A stretch of DNA of 43,144 nt from assembly GCA_902806415.1 (NCBI GenBank), contig CADCWN010000063.1, positions 1-43,144 on the forward strand, given 5' to 3'. This document shows, piece after piece, positions 32,434 through 39,079 of the stretch. This stretch comes from an uncultured Thermomicrobiales bacterium. Lineage in GTDB: Bacteria > Chloroflexota > Chloroflexia > Thermomicrobiales > CADCWN01. Under the pieces are notes generated by a model. That model saw only the letters and a program-made list of their open reading frames with translations, was not told the origin of the DNA and did not search any database. Numbering within the stretch: the stretch's first letter is position 1; every line of letters begins with the position of its first letter. Made by a program: the position numbers and the translations under genes.

Positions 32434-32757
32434 CTTAAGATTTATCAAGCATCCCAAAGAGCATCAAAATAACAACCAATGTAGTTGTAGGGAACGTATG
32501 TACGTTCCCGCTGAAAGATCTACACACTGCTCCGCGTCGATTCATAACGCAACCTTGCAACTCATGGCTATTGCGACAAGAGCTAGAGAGGTGAGGCTTT
32601 CCGAATACGCCATATTTTGCTTTCTCCCCTCAAAACATACAAGAGAATTTGGTTTTTGTTTGTGTGAGCCGATCTGGCACGCGAACGTGCATCGCGCTAT
32701 TATGCTCCTGCTTCGGTCCACCAATTCAGCCTATAAATGGTAAAGGGTATCGTAACA
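32434..32757. other. Gene-free AT-rich stretch at the right end of the island
   Basis: No gene with family resemblance or a ribosome site was found. The only structure is a palindrome GGGAACGTATGTACGTTCCC (32490-32509) that could be an operator or weak terminator after the Shedu-like gene. Base composition changes back to GC-rich just past 32758, which places the island boundary here. No clear attachment-site duplication was seen. Confidence 0.6.
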
Positions 32758-33972
32758 ATGTCCGAACCAGCGCTCCCAGGTCCACTCTCCAGCATCAAAG
32801 TCCTCGACCTGACGCGCGTGCTGGCGGGGCCGTTCGCGACGATGCTGCTCGGCGATGCGGGCGCGGAGGTGATCAAGGTCGAGCCGCCGCGCGGCGACGA
32901 GACGCGGCAGTGGGGGCCGCCGTGGCCGGGCGGGGAGAGCGCCTACTTCATCGGCGTCAATCGGAACAAGCGCAGCCTCGCCGTGGACCTCTCGCGCGAG
33001 GCGGGGCGGGCGATCCTGCTGCGGCTGGCGGAAGGGGCCGATGTGCTGATCGAGAACTACAAGGTCGGCACGATGGAGCGCTGGGGGCTCGGCTACGAGG
33101 AAGTCTTGCGGCAACGCAATCCGGGGCTGGTATACGCCAGCGTGACCGGCTTCGGGCGCAGCGGACCGTACGCGGCGCGGCCCGGCTACGACACGATCAT
33201 CGAGGCGCTGGGCGGGCTGATGAGTATCACCGGCGAGCCGAAGGGGGAGCCGGTGAAGGTCGGCGTGGCGATCGTCGATATCGTCACCGGCTGCCTCGCC
33301 GCCTGGGGGATCAGCGCGGCGCTGGTCGAGCGCGAGCGCACCGGCGCGGGCCGGCGGGTGGAACTGTCGCTGCTCGATAGCGCCCTCGCACTGCTGGCGA
33401 ATCAGGCGAGCAGCTACCTGATCGGCGGCGCGGCCCCGGCCCGCCACGGCAACGCCCACCCGACGATCGTCCCCTACCAGACCTTCCCGACCGCCGAGGG
33501 CGCGCTGATGGTGGCGGTCGGCACCGACGCGCAGTTCGCGCGCTTCTGCGTCGTCGTTGGCCTGCCCGAACTGGCGGTCGATCCGCGCTTCCACACCAAT
33601 CGGGAGCGCGTGACCAATCGGGATGTCTTGGTGCCGCACCTGTCGGCGGCGCTCCTCGCTCGCAGCGCGGCGGAATGGAACGAGCGCTGCTGGGCGGCGG
33701 ATATCCCGGTCTCGCCGGTGCTGGACCTCCCGGCGGCGTTCGCCGATCCGCAGGTCGTGGCGCGCGGCCTGGTGACCGAGATCACGCACCCTACCGCCGG
33801 GTCGGTGCCGCTCGTCGCCTCGCCGGTCCGCTTCACGGAGGAGACGCCGCAGCCGCAGCGCCACCCGCCGCTTCTGGGCGAGCACAGCGTCGAGGTGCTG
33901 ACCGAGGCGGGCTTCAGCGCGGGCGAGATCGCGAGATGGCTGGCCGATGGGACGATTGTCGGGCGGGCGTGA
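32758..33972 (+). CDS. CaiB/BaiF CoA-transferase family protein
   Basis: 404 residues from the ATG at 32758; an upstream in-frame ATG at 32737 lacks a ribosome site. Class III CoA-transferase features run in order: IKVLDLTRVLAGPFATMLLG, AEVIKVEPPRGDETR, FIGVNRNKRSLAVDL, VLIENYKVGTMERWGLGYE, TGFGRSGPYAARPGYDTIIE, and catalytic D174 in KVGVAIVDIVTG. The family moves CoA between carboxylic acids. The acids used here cannot be told. The presence of PhyH and sugar-acid genes nearby suggests a catabolic role. It is followed by a GC-rich hairpin. Confidence 0.94.
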   Translation: MSEPALPGPLSSIKVLDLTRVLAGPFATMLLGDAGAEVIKVEPPRGDETRQWGPPWPGGESAYFIGVNRNKRSLAVDLSREAGRAILLRLAEGADVLIENYKVGTMERWGLGYEEVLRQRNPGLVYASVTGFGRSGPYAARPGYDTIIEALGGLMSITGEPKGEPVKVGVAIVDIVTGCLAAWGISAALVERERTGAGRRVELSLLDSALALLANQASSYLIGGAAPARHGNAHPTIVPYQTFPTAEGALMVAVGTDAQFARFCVVVGLPELAVDPRFHTNRERVTNRDVLVPHLSAALLARSAAEWNERCWAADIPVSPVLDLPAAFADPQVVARGLVTEITHPTAGSVPLVASPVRFTEETPQPQRHPPLLGEHSVEVLTEAGFSAGEIARWLADGTIVGRA

Positions 33973-34005
33973 AGGCGGCGGGTGGCGGGGAACCTCTCCC
34001 CGCAG

Positions 34006-34030
34006 CCCCCTCCCCGCGTCGGGGAGGGGG
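34006..34030. terminator. CCCTCCC/GGGAGGG hairpin after the CoA-transferase
   Basis: CCCCCTCCCCG and CGGGGAGGGGG enclose a short GT centre, followed by TGTCTCTTTC. The same 25-base palindrome occurs again at 34138-34162. The two copies flank the gap between convergent genes. Confidence 0.6.
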
Positions 34031-34137
34031 TGTCTCTTTCGTCGGTGATCGGCTGTCGGGTTAGATCAGGGTGTTGGCGGGGAATACGTTCTCACGCCCT
34101 CCTATTTTCCGATTAGCCGCCGCGTCGCCGCGAGTCA

Positions 34138-34162
34138 CCCCCTCCCCGCGTCGGGGAGGGGG
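34138..34162. terminator. CCCTCCC/GGGAGGG hairpin after the peroxiredoxin
   Basis: This is an identical copy of the palindrome at 34006-34030, lying 22 bases past the peroxiredoxin stop codon in the minus direction. The gap between the copies (34031-34137) shows nothing further. Exact duplication suggests a mobile or gene-converting repeat used as a terminator. Confidence 0.6.
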
Positions 34163-34183
34163 CCGGGGGGAGAGGTCAGCCCA

Positions 34184-34654
34184 CTACATCTCGCCCACGA
34201 ACGTCAGTGATGCTGAGACATCGGCCTGACCACTCTCCAAGACCTGTGCCCACCGGACAATCCCTTCCCGATCGATGACGAAGAGCGCCCGTTTGCCCGA
34301 GCCGCGCTCGGGACGCCAGAGGCCGTAGGCGCGGGTGACGTTGCCGTGCGGATGGAAGTCGGCCAGGAGGGGATAGGTGAGGCCGCCGAGCGAGTCGGCG
34401 AAGGCGATGTGCGACGGGACGTGATCGACGCTGATGCCCAGGACCTGGGCACCCGCCTCCTCGAAGCGCGCGTGCTCGCGCTCCAACTCGGCCAATTCAT
34501 TCCTTCAACCACCGGTCCAATCGAGGACGTAGAAGGCTAGGACGACGATCTTCTGCCCGCGATACTGCGAGAGGGTAATCGTGCCGCCGGTCGTGGCGGG
34601 GAGGGTGAAATCGGGCGCTTCCTGCCCGACCTGCGGGGCGCGTGGCTCTTCCAA
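34184..34654 (-). CDS. Peroxiredoxin with in-frame TGA at the peroxidatic position (candidate selenoprotein)
   Basis: A TTG at 34654, seven bases after GGAGG, starts [20 protein letters not shown]. The reading frame meets TGA at 34507-34505, codon 50, and continues in the same frame without any shift to a TAG at 34186-34184 (156 residues). The text around the TGA is FYVLDWTGG-[TGA]-RNELAELE. It aligns with the active site of AhpE/BCP-type peroxiredoxins (for example AFTGICQGEL in mycobacterial AhpE), with TGA exactly at the peroxidatic Cys. T47 of the TxxC motif is kept; the usual Pro is V43. The downstream part is intact ([46 protein letters not shown]). The protein has no cysteine at all, so it would be a 1-Sec enzyme reducing hydroperoxides. 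The alternative is a nonsense mutation of TGC. Confidence 0.82.
34463..34484 (-). promoter_or_regulatory. Candidate bacterial SECIS hairpin
   Basis: In the minus-strand mRNA, 20 bases after the TGA, GGAGCGCG (34484-34477) pairs with CGCGCTTC (34470-34463) through eight pairs (one G-U), closing on the six-base loop AGCACG. A U-A and a G-U pair can extend the base. Bacterial SECIS elements are stem-loops directly downstream of the Sec UGA with a G among the first two loop bases; here the second loop base is G and the loop starts 28 bases past the UGA. The region also codes for LEREHARF, so chance pairing in GC-rich DNA is possible. Confidence 0.55.
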
Positions 34655-34671
34655 GTGGTGCCTCCAATTGA

Positions 34672-34747
34672 GTAGTGAGTCGTGAGTCGCGAGTCGTGGG
34701 ATGCGATCGCTCCGCTGCGAACGTGCAATGTAGTATCTCACGACCCA
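34672..34747. repeat. Tandem-heptamer repeat upstream of the peroxiredoxin
   Basis: The left arm (34672-34700) has units GTAGTGA, GTCGTGA, GTCGCGA, GTCGTGG. The right arm is short (TCTCACGACCCA, 34736-34747). Both lie within 100 bases ahead of the TTG start of the peroxiredoxin, so in the transcript they would form part of the 5' leader. Confidence 0.65.
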
Positions 34748-34942
34748 TGCCATCGGTGAAGCTCTGGCAGGGCCGACGCGCCGCCCGATCCCCAGCCCTG
34801 CCGCGAGCGCGAGCGAGCTGCGGGCGGTGCAGACCGTGCCGGTGGAATTGTCGAGAAATCGCATCCCCGCCCCGCCGCGAATTTGCGACCGTCGCCCGAC
34901 GCTCTCACACGGCTGTCGCCCCCTACGGGTGCCGATGAAGGA

Positions 34943-34972
34943 GCCCCGCCGACAGGCTTGTGTCGGCGGGGC
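34943..34972 (-). terminator. Hairpin downstream of the PhyH gene
   Basis: GCCCCGCCGACA (34943-34954) pairs perfectly with TGTCGGCGGGGC (34961-34972) across a GGCTTG loop, six bases past the PhyH stop codon. Stem strength and location suit a terminator, although no U tract follows. Confidence 0.7.
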
Positions 34973-34978
34973 GTGCGC

Positions 34979-35950
34979 TCAGGCGCAGCCGTTCTCGCCC
35001 GCTTTCCAGCGGTTGAACGCCGGGGCATCTTCAGCGAGGGCGGCGCGGGTGCGGTACCAGTTCTCCGCCCAGGCCGCCGGATCGTGCAATACCGTCTCCG
35101 GGTGGGCGGCGCTGCGGGCGATGAAGCCCGCGGGGGCGAAGGCCGGACGGCCGGTCGGCTGGCCGATCGGCTGGTAGCGGAGGTCCATGCTGATCCGCAC
35201 GTCGTCGTCGGTGACGTTATCGAGCGAGCTGTGGACGGTGCGCTGCGTCATCAGCAGGGCGCTGCCGGGATGCATCTCCACCGCGACCGCCTCCTGTGTG
35301 GCGACGAGGCTGTCGGGGATAGCGATCCCCAGCGGGCCGGGGCAGTGCGGCGTCAGACCGTCGCGGTGGCTCCCCGGCACGACCTGGAGGCAGCCGTTCG
35401 CGATCGTCGCCGGGGTCAGCGGCAGCCAGACGGTCAGGATCGAGGACTCGTCGGCCTCCGGCATGATCACGCCGTTGTCCTGGTGCCAGGGAATCTTGCT
35501 GACCAGCCCGTTGTGCGACCCCTGCGCCACGGCGCGCGCCGGCAGCTTGAAGCGAATATGTTGCACCGGGTTGGAGTAGATCTCCGGTCCGATCAGGTCC
35601 TCGGCCAGGTCGAGCATCCTCGGGTGCGCCAGTGTATTGAAGACCGCCGGGCCGACGTGGATCGGCGTATCGACCTTGATCCCCGACTGCGGCAGGCTGA
35701 AGTCGAAGTGCTGCGGAAAGTTCCGCCCGCTCTCGGCGCAGACGGCGACCAGGCGCTCGATCAGCGGCAGGCTGCCGTAGGTCGAGCCGATCGCGCCCTC
35801 GGCATGGAGTTTTTGCGCGATCCCGTCCAGCACCTCGGCATACTCGTCGAGGATCGGCTGAATATCCCGCGCCGGGTCCAGCAGATCCTCGACCAGCAGA
35901 TACCCTTCCTCCTCGAATTGCTGCTTCTGCGCCGTTGTCAAGACTCGCAT
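34979..35950 (-). CDS. Phytanoyl-CoA dioxygenase (PhyH) family protein
   Basis: 323 residues from the ATG at 35950. The first residues (MRVLTTAQKQQFEEEGYLLV) are typical of PhyH-type 2-oxoglutarate/Fe(II) oxygenases. The metal triad is H156 and D158 in IPWHQDNG and H240 in RTVHSSLDN, with R252 placed to bind 2-oxoglutarate. GCLQVVPGSHRDGLTPHCPG is a further family motif. Such enzymes hydroxylate small organic molecules in the cytoplasm; bacterial members act on diverse substrates, so phytanoyl-CoA is not implied. It is separated by only 76 bases from the enolase-superfamily gene upstream, on the same strand, which suggests cotranscription. Confidence 0.92.
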   Translation of the reverse strand: MRVLTTAQKQQFEEEGYLLVEDLLDPARDIQPILDEYAEVLDGIAQKLHAEGAIGSTYGSLPLIERLVAVCAESGRNFPQHFDFSLPQSGIKVDTPIHVGPAVFNTLAHPRMLDLAEDLIGPEIYSNPVQHIRFKLPARAVAQGSHNGLVSKIPWHQDNGVIMPEADESSILTVWLPLTPATIANGCLQVVPGSHRDGLTPHCPGPLGIAIPDSLVATQEAVAVEMHPGSALLMTQRTVHSSLDNVTDDDVRISMDLRYQPIGQPTGRPAFAPAGFIARSAAHPETVLHDPAAWAENWYRTRAALAEDAPAFNRWKAGENGCA

Positions 35951-36026
35951 CGATCCCCTCCTCGCTCTTCGGGCCGGAACACCGCTCGCCCGCCCCAACC
36001 CTACCGCATCCGCCCGCTGCTGCCCA

Positions 36027-37112
36027 TCACAAATTCGGTCGCGCATACTCCGCCCGCGCCGCCTCCGAGGGAATCATGCCGTGACCGGGCCGCTCGGGCG
36101 CGATCGCGTAGCCGCCGTCGAACCGCACCGGTTCGGTGACGAGTTGGTTGTAATCCTGGAACGAGTACTCGATCCAGTTCGCCTCCGGCAGCGCCGCCGC
36201 GAGGTGGACCCCGATCTCGAACATGGTATTGCCGAGCGAGACCGGCAGTCCATATTCGGCGGCGAGCCAGGCGGCGCGCAGCGTATCGCTGATGTTGCCG
36301 TGGACGTTGAGGTAATCGACCGCGCGCGCCTCCAGCAGCAGACGCTTGCCGCGCAAGTCGAGGTACTCGCCGCTATTGATGTGGCTGAACGGCACTTCCT
36401 GCGCCACGCGGGCCAGTCCCGCGAAATCGTCGCGCAGGCAGGGATCTTCGATCCAGTAGATCGCGAAACCGGCGTCGCGGTAGGCGTGCGCCCGGCGAAT
36501 CGCCTCTTTCGGCGACCACGCCTCGTTCGCATCGACCATGATCGTCGCGTCCGGGCCGACCACCTCGGCCAGCAGCCCCAGGCGGTGGAGATCCCAGGCG
36601 AGGTCGGGGTGGCCGACCTTAATCTTGTGGGCGGCGAAGCCGAGCACCCGCGCCTCGGCGAAAAAAGTCTGGAACTCGTCGTCGGTCATGTGGTAGTCGA
36701 GGCCGCTGGCGTAGGCGCGGACACGGCCATCGGTGCCGCCGAGCAGCCGATAGAGGGGCAGCCCCAGTTCCTTCCCCTGCAAATCCCAGAGCGCCTGATC
36801 GACCGCCGCGCCGAACGGATTGGCGCGGATATTGCCGCCGCGCGGTCGGGCAATCCGGTGGGTCAGGGCGAACGGCACACCGCCTTTGAGCGTCGGGAAG
36901 ACTTCGGTGGCGAAAACGCGCGTCAACTCCGCCTGGTCCGGCTGCGGGTGGGCCAGCGCGCCGAAGAAGCCGCTGCCGGTCTCGCCGCCGCTGGTAATCA
37001 ATTCCAGGATGCCGATGTGGTGGGTGTCGAAGCGGACCTGCGAGTCGCCGATAGGTCGCGAACGCGGGTACTGGATGCGCGTGATCCGAAAATCCTCGAT
37101 CGTCGTCGGCAT
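36027..37112 (-). CDS. Mandelate racemase/muconate-lactonizing family enzyme
   Basis: 361 residues of the enolase superfamily. The N-terminal capping domain (residues 1-120) ends in ALWDLQGKELGLPLYRLLGG. The barrel has K163/K165 in HKIKVG, and the metal ligands D194 (MVDANEAW), E222 (YWIEDP) and E249 (INSGEYLD). The later GNTMFEIGVHLAAALPE completes the pattern. The superfamily abstracts a proton next to a carboxylate; members act as sugar-acid dehydratases, racemases or cycloisomerases. Given the UxuA-like and IlvD-like dehydratases nearby, a sugar-acid dehydratase is likely. It is divergent from the isomerase-SDR pair across a gap with a candidate operator. Confidence 0.92.
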   Translation of the reverse strand: MPTTIEDFRITRIQYPRSRPIGDSQVRFDTHHIGILELITSGGETGSGFFGALAHPQPDQAELTRVFATEVFPTLKGGVPFALTHRIARPRGGNIRANPFGAAVDQALWDLQGKELGLPLYRLLGGTDGRVRAYASGLDYHMTDDEFQTFFAEARVLGFAAHKIKVGHPDLAWDLHRLGLLAEVVGPDATIMVDANEAWSPKEAIRRAHAYRDAGFAIYWIEDPCLRDDFAGLARVAQEVPFSHINSGEYLDLRGKRLLLEARAVDYLNVHGNISDTLRAAWLAAEYGLPVSLGNTMFEIGVHLAAALPEANWIEYSFQDYNQLVTEPVRFDGGYAIAPERPGHGMIPSEAARAEYARPNL

Positions 37113-37156
37113 AATCGCCCCTCATCCCTTTCATCGCTGACTGATACTTGCCCTCG

Positions 37157-37173
37157 TCGGACCGATTGTCCGA
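37157..37173. promoter_or_regulatory. Inverted repeat TCGGAC-N5-GTCCGA in a divergent gap
   Basis: A perfect 6-bp inverted repeat lies between the divergent enolase-superfamily gene (start 37112) and the isomerase gene (start 37382). A related repeat, ATCGGAT-N6-ATCCGAT, lies upstream of the GntR regulator at 39908-39927. The shared TCGGA/TCCGA half-sites suggest binding by that regulator. Confidence 0.45.
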
Positions 37174-37278
37174 TTGTGACTCCGGTGTAGTACGATAGGT
37201 GAGTAGGGTTTGCCCGTCAATGTGGTCCCCAACGCGGGGGGGCGGGACTGCTATAGGCGCAGTGGCGAAGTAGGCGGG

Positions 37279-37364
37279 TCGGCAATTGTCAGGCGTCAGC
37301 GTGGTGACGATAGAGCTCAGTCCCAAGATGTGTGCCGAGTCGCTGCCGACTGCCGACTGACAAC
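37279..37364. repeat. Mirrored tandem repeat (GTCGGCA variant)
   Basis: The left arm (37279-37300, GTCGGCAATTGTCAGGCGTC and on) and the right arm (37333-37364, GCCGAGTCGCTGCCGACTGC and on) can pair partly (GTCGGCA with TGCCGAC, TTGTC with GACAA). It ends seven bases before the isomerase ribosome site and belongs to the same design as the GTCGTGA elements. Confidence 0.6.
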
Positions 37365-37381
37365 TTTACCCGGAGGTGATG

Positions 37382-38245
37382 ATGCGCATCGGCGTGGCGG
37401 GCGCGATCGTGCCGCGCGATCTGCGGGCGGTGGACGATCGGTTGGCGTCGAAGCTGTCGGGGTTGGGGATCGCGGGGGTCGGGACGCACTTTCAGGGCGA
37501 TCCGGCGACGCTGACGCGCGAGGAGTTGCGGCGGGCGCGCGACGTCTTCGCGGCGCACGGGATCGCGATCGTCCAGTCGTGGGGCTGGCAGCAGCCCCTC
37601 GTCAGCGCGGATGAGACGACGCGGCGCGCGGCCGCGCGCACGCTCGGTCACGCGGTGCGGGTCGCGGCGGAACTGGGGGCGCAGTCGGTCCTCTCCGGCC
37701 CGGGCAGCCGCAACCCGCGCGGCCCCTGGCACCCGCACCGCGAGAATCACAGCGTGGGTGCGGAGGATGCGCTGGTGCGGAGCCTGCGTGAGGTCGCGAG
37801 CGCCTGCGAGGAATACGGCGTGCCGATCGCGCTCGAATGCCACGTCACCAGCACCCTCGACAGTCCGGCGCGCGTGCGGCAGGTCCTCGATCGCGTCGAT
37901 TCGCCGTGGATCAAGGTGAGCCTCGACCCGGTCAACTTCATCGGCGACTTCCCGACCCTCTGGGACAACACGCCGCTGCTCAACGAACTGTTCGACCTCC
38001 TCGGCCCGGCGATCGCCGCCGCGCACATCAAGGATGTCTACGCCGAGGATCGGCTGGTTGTCCATATCAGCGAGACGGTGCCGGGCGATGGCGTCCTCGA
38101 CTTCGCCACCTTCTTCCGGCGTTTCGAGGCGCTCCTGCCGGGCGGCTATGGTCTGGTGGAGCATCTGCCGGAGAGCCTGGTGCCGCAGGCGATCGCCCAT
38201 GTGCGGCGGACATTGACGGAGCTGGGATTGCCGATCGGGGGGTGA
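37382..38245 (+). CDS. Sugar phosphate isomerase/epimerase (xylose-isomerase-like TIM barrel)
   Basis: 287 residues from the ATG at 37382, chosen over ATG 37379 and GTG 37376 because it lies five bases after GGAGG. The AP-endonuclease-2-like barrel is seen in RIGVAGAIVPRDLRAVDDRL, AHGIAIVQSWGWQQP, VLSGPGSRNPRGPWHPHREN, PIALECHVTSTLDSPARVRQ, WIKVSLDPVNFIGDF, AAAHIKDVYAED and PGDGVLDFATFFRRFEALLP. Glu, Asp and His residues at the strand ends fit the divalent metal site of the family. Members isomerise or epimerise sugars and related acids. It precedes an SDR gene by 21 bases in the same operon. Confidence 0.9.
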   Translation: MRIGVAGAIVPRDLRAVDDRLASKLSGLGIAGVGTHFQGDPATLTREELRRARDVFAAHGIAIVQSWGWQQPLVSADETTRRAAARTLGHAVRVAAELGAQSVLSGPGSRNPRGPWHPHRENHSVGAEDALVRSLREVASACEEYGVPIALECHVTSTLDSPARVRQVLDRVDSPWIKVSLDPVNFIGDFPTLWDNTPLLNELFDLLGPAIAAAHIKDVYAEDRLVVHISETVPGDGVLDFATFFRRFEALLPGGYGLVEHLPESLVPQAIAHVRRTLTELGLPIGG

Positions 38246-38266
38246 GGTCTTAAGCAAGGAGGCGTC

Positions 38267-39013
38267 TTGGACCTCAGCGATAAAATCATCGTCGTCACCG
38301 GGGCGGCGCAGGGGATCGGCGAGGCGACGGCGCGGCTCTGCGCGGCGCGCGGCGCGACGGTCGTGCTGGTCGATCGGCAGGGCGAGGCGGTCGAGCGGAT
38401 CGCCGTCGATATTCGCGCGACGGGCGGGCGGGCCGAGAGTGCGGCGGCCGATGTGCGCGACGAGGCGGCGGTCGCGGCGATCTTCGCGGGGGTGCGCGAG
38501 CGCCACGGGCGGCTCGACGCGCTGATCTGCGCGGCGGGAGTGTTGCGCGGCGCGTACGAGCAGCCGGAAGAGCTCTCGATCGACGATTGGGATCTCGTCC
38601 TCGACGTGAATGTGAAGGGGATCTTCCTCTGCGCCAAGTATGCCATCGCCCTGCTCGAAGCGAGCGGGCGCGGCGTCCTCATCCTGATCTCATCGGGCGG
38701 CGGCGTGCGCGGGCCGAGTTCATCCCTCGCCTACGGCGCGAGCAAGGCCGGGGTCCACGGCCTCGGCCTGACACTGGAAGGGCGGTTGGCCCCGCGCGGT
38801 ATTCGGGTCAACATCGTCTGCCCCGGCCAGATCGCCACCGAGATGAAGCTGGGCGTGATCGCGGTCGAGGCCGAGCGGTCCGGTCGCGCGACCGCGCAGG
38901 CGCTCGACGAGGCGCGACAGACCCTCGGCACCGCCGACGGCGTGGCGAAGGTACTCGCCTTCCTGGCCTCGCCGGAAGCCGATTACGTGCGCGGCACCCT
39001 CTTCACCCGGTGA
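38267..39013 (+). CDS. SDR family oxidoreductase
   Basis: 248 residues from a TTG directly behind AAGGAGGCGTC. The cofactor motif is TGAAQGIG (residues 11-18), an Asp closes the second strand (VLVDRQGEAV), favouring NAD. ICAAGVL replaces NAGV, and Ser in LILISSGGGV and the YGASK motif complete the site. RGIRVNIVCPGQIATEM is the usual motif near the C-terminus. Together with the isomerase gene it may oxidise a sugar or sugar-acid hydroxyl. The gene ends 25 bases before a strong hairpin. Confidence 0.93.
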   Translation: MDLSDKIIVVTGAAQGIGEATARLCAARGATVVLVDRQGEAVERIAVDIRATGGRAESAAADVRDEAAVAAIFAGVRERHGRLDALICAAGVLRGAYEQPEELSIDDWDLVLDVNVKGIFLCAKYAIALLEASGRGVLILISSGGGVRGPSSSLAYGASKAGVHGLGLTLEGRLAPRGIRVNIVCPGQIATEMKLGVIAVEAERSGRATAQALDEARQTLGTADGVAKVLAFLASPEADYVRGTLFTR

Positions 39014-39038
39014 CGGAATCCACTTGCGGAGGGACCGA

Positions 39039-39070
39039 GGAGGGGCGCGGGAATAATCCCGCGCCCCTCC
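39039..39070. terminator. Bidirectional terminator hairpin
   Basis: GGAGGGGCGCGGGA (39039-39052) and TCCCGCGCCCCTCC (39057-39070) form a perfect 14-bp stem on an ATAA loop, between the convergent SDR and GntR genes. Confidence 0.8.
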
Positions 39071-39079
39071 GTTTGCCCA

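Larger units (their letters stand above)
34655..34978. other. Gap between peroxiredoxin and PhyH genes
   Basis: No gene is supported in this 324-base stretch. It carries the heptamer repeat at 34672-34747 and the hairpin at 34943-34972. Minus-strand text at 34864-34780 ([20 protein letters not shown]) is open and reads like a protein remnant, but I cannot name it. Confidence 0.5.

Noticed and set aside
32498..32743. 81-codon open frame in the AT-rich gap
   Set aside because: No ribosome site, no family resemblance and overlap with the palindrome and the next gene's leader.
34184..34495. Separate small peroxiredoxin-like gene starting at a TTG at 34495
   Set aside because: It lacks the N-terminal third and any ribosome site, and it is in the same frame as the upstream half across the TGA; one gene with a TGA codon explains both.
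34883..36139. 418-codon plus-strand open frame opposite PhyH
   Set aside because: PhyH has a full Fe(II) triad on the minus strand; the plus reading lacks any motif.
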